A stretch of DNA of 6,573 nucleotides, from assembly GCA_947472635.1 (NCBI GenBank), contig CANJDY010000160.1:1-6573 (forward strand), in the 5' to 3' direction. Under the pieces are notes generated by a model that saw nothing but the letters and a program-made list of their open reading frames with translations, searched no databases and was not told the DNA's origin. The stretch is from Chitinophagaceae bacterium (GTDB lineage: Bacteria; Bacteroidota; Bacteroidia; Chitinophagales; Chitinophagaceae). The stretch's first letter is position 1. Each line of letters begins with the position of its first letter. The position numbers were made by a program, and so were the translations under genes. Positions 4,982 through 6,573 of this stretch are shown piece after piece.

Positions 4982-6573
4982 ATGAATAACAAAAGTAGAA
5001 AAATGATAAAAATATATCAGATGATAAAGCTACTTAAATTATTTATGCTGATTACATCTCTTGCAATTTTTCCGAGGGTTGTAAATGCTCAGGTAAAACC
5101 AAATATTATTATCATTCTAGCCGATGATATGGGATTTTCTGATATTGGCAGTTATGGGGGTGAAATTTTAACTCCGAATCTCGATAAACTGGCAAAGGGT
5201 GGCGTAAGGTTCCGCCAGTTTTACAACGCTGCTCGATGTTGTCCAACCCGTGCTTGCCTGCTGACGGGATTATATCCTCACCAGGCAGGAATGGGCCATA
5301 TGACTGTAGATCAGGGTGAACCCTCTTACAGGGGCGACATCAGCAAGAATTGCGTTACTATCGCAGAGGTTCTCAAAAGCAACGGCTACAAAACCTACCT
5401 ATCGGGTAAATGGCATGTAACCAAAGATGTTGATTACTGGAAAACCTGGTTGCCGGAAGATAAAAAAAAATATACGTCAAAGCATAACTGGCCCACACAA
5501 AGAGGATTTGATGAATTTTTCGGGACTATCCATGGCGCCGGTAGTTATTACAATCCCTCCACATTAACGAGAAATAATACCCCGATTGAAGCCGGCAAAG
5601 GTTTTTATTATACCGATGCAATCAGTACTCATGCCGATGAATTCATAAGGAATCATGCAAAATCGGATGCCGATAAACCTTTCCTTTGCTACATCGCCTA
5701 TACTGCACCTCACTGGCCACTTCATGCACTACCGGAAGATATTAAAAAATACAAAGGAAAATTCGATAAAGGCTGGGACAAAGTCAGGGAAGAGCGAATG
5801 GCAAGAATGTTGAAAATGGGAATTATCGATTCGAAATGGAAACTTAGCGATCGGGATAAAGAAGTGCCTGCCTGGGAAAATACTGATAATAAACAATGGT
5901 GGGCGGCCTGTATGGAAGTTTATGCAGCAATGGTTGATCGCATGGATCAGGGAATTGGAAAAGTGCTCCGGGCTTTGGAAGAAACGGGCCAACTGGATAA
6001 TACACTTATTTTGTTTCTGGCTGATAATGGAGGATGTGCGGAAGTATTAACCGAAAAATGGGGGCGATCTTTACAGCTCCCTTTTTATTTAAAAGATGGC
6101 TCACTTTATAAACCTGGAAATGATTTGACCCGCCTTCCCGGCCCCGAGGATACTTACATGAGTTATTCCACTGAATGGGCAAATGCAAGCAATACGCCGT
6201 TTCGCATGTTTAAAAGCTTTATCCATGAAGGAGGAATCTCCACTCCATTAATTGCACACTGGCCGGCAGGAATAAAATCACCAGGCAGGATAACAAATCA
6301 GGTTGGACATGTAATCGATTTAATGGCAACTTGTCTTGATGTTGCAGGGGCAGTTTATCCAAAAACTTATGGTGGTAACTCCATTATCCAGCAAGAAGGC
6401 CAAAGCATTCAACCTGTATTTGTAAACAAAACATTTAAGCATAATCCAATCGGTTGGGAGCATGAAGGAAACCGAGGGTTTCGGGATGGGAAATGGAAAC
6501 TAGTTTCAAACAGCAAGGATTGGGAATTGTACGATATTGAAGCAGATCGTACCGAAATACATAATCTTGCGGC
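4982..6573 (+). CDS. Type I arylsulfatase, 3'-truncated by window edge
   Basis: This exported S1-class sulfatase has 530 visible codons. The ATG at 4982 is the first after an in-frame TAA at 4964-4966 and follows an A-rich run; Met8 and Met14 are alternatives. Residues 14-36 are a signal peptide, with cleavage likely at Ala36/Gln37. Catalytic features appear in order: metal ligands Asp48-Asp49 (LADDMGFSD), the formylglycine motif CCPTR with Cys86 as modified residue and Arg90, Lys143 and His145 (GKWH), His244 (TAPHWP), Asp348-Asn349 (LADNGG), Lys411, and His415 in HEGGISTP. The long segment between ADNGG and HEGG, containing WANASNTPF (399-407), is typical of a large arylsulfatase subfamily I associate with SulfAtlas S1_4. 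The end, WELYDIEADRTEIHNLA, is the usual C-terminal signature, so probably only some 20-60 residues are missing. Cys92 sits where Ser or Ala is usual (RASLLTG). The substrate is probably a sulfated glycan; the exact ester is not predictable here. It lacks the first sulfatase's polyglycine loop, so it is no recent duplicate. Confidence 0.96.
   Translation, partial: MNNKSRKMIKIYQMIKLLKLFMLITSLAIFPRVVNAQVKPNIIIILADDMGFSDIGSYGGEILTPNLDKLAKGGVRFRQFYNAARCCPTRACLLTGLYPHQAGMGHMTVDQGEPSYRGDISKNCVTIAEVLKSNGYKTYLSGKWHVTKDVDYWKTWLPEDKKKYTSKHNWPTQRGFDEFFGTIHGAGSYYNPSTLTRNNTPIEAGKGFYYTDAISTHADEFIRNHAKSDADKPFLCYIAYTAPHWPLHALPEDIKKYKGKFDKGWDKVREERMARMLKMGIIDSKWKLSDRDKEVPAWENTDNKQWWAACMEVYAAMVDRMDQGIGKVLRALEETGQLDNTLILFLADNGGCAEVLTEKWGRSLQLPFYLKDGSLYKPGNDLTRLPGPEDTYMSYSTEWANASNTPFRMFKSFIHEGGISTPLIAHWPAGIKSPGRITNQVGHVIDLMATCLDVAGAVYPKTYGGNSIIQQEGQSIQPVFVNKTFKHNPIGWEHEGNRGFRDGKWKLVSNSKDWELYDIEADRTEIHNLA

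Noticed and set aside
168..5420. Shared AAATGGCATGT near 172-182 and 5405-5415 as a DNA repeat
   Set aside because: It encodes the GKWHV catalytic segment in both sulfatases, so it reflects protein conservation and not a repeat element.
5729..5992. 87-aa minus-strand frame
   Set aside because: It is antisense to the second sulfatase, whose conserved motifs continue on the plus strand through this region; the Phe/His-rich product is typical of a shadow.
1..6573. CRISPR array, insertion sequence, tRNA, rRNA or phage features
   Set aside because: No regularly spaced repeats, transposase motifs, terminal inverted repeats or tRNA-like folds were seen; about 96% of the window is coding.

Overview
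The window looks like a piece of a carbohydrate-sulfate degradation locus from a Bacteroidota bacterium, possibly marine or from another habitat rich in sulfated glycans. The lineage is inferred from several traits. The DNA is moderately AT-rich. Starts are preceded by A-rich stretches rather than clear Shine-Dalgarno sites. Two of the three visible signal peptides end in Ala followed by Gln, and one gene resembles a Bacteroides/Parabacteroides-type secreted family. No rRNA, tRNA or marker gene is present to confirm it.

Layout: four protein genes, all on the + strand, fill nearly the whole window. (1) 1-1404 is the 3' part of a type I sulfatase. Its N-terminus lies off the left edge, and the formylglycine motif CSPSR sits at the very start. 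(2) After 61 nt, 1466-3187 encodes a 573-aa exported, tryptophan- and aromatic-rich protein that I cannot assign to a family. (3) After 32 nt, 3220-4788 encodes a 522-aa exported protein that I recall as resembling the DUF3863/DUF3864 'glycoside hydrolase/deacetylase-related' family. (4) After a 193-nt gap, 4982 to the right edge encodes a second sulfatase of a different subfamily (motif CCPTR). It appears to lack only a short C-terminal piece.

The 193-nt gap holds a weak Bacteroidota-like promoter, a small hairpin, and an SD-like AGAGGTGG ahead of a doubtful 33-codon TTG-start frame.

Working model (inference): the sulfatases remove sulfate esters from a glycan, while the two uncharacterised exported proteins bind, cleave or deacylate the same glycan in the periplasm or at the cell surface. 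The two middle genes form the most interesting unit: tightly spaced, both exported, both of unknown activity, and flanked by sulfatases of unlike subfamilies. No SusC/SusD transporter pair, regulator, sulfatase-maturating enzyme or recognisable classical glycoside hydrolase is in view. The substrate cannot be named from this window.
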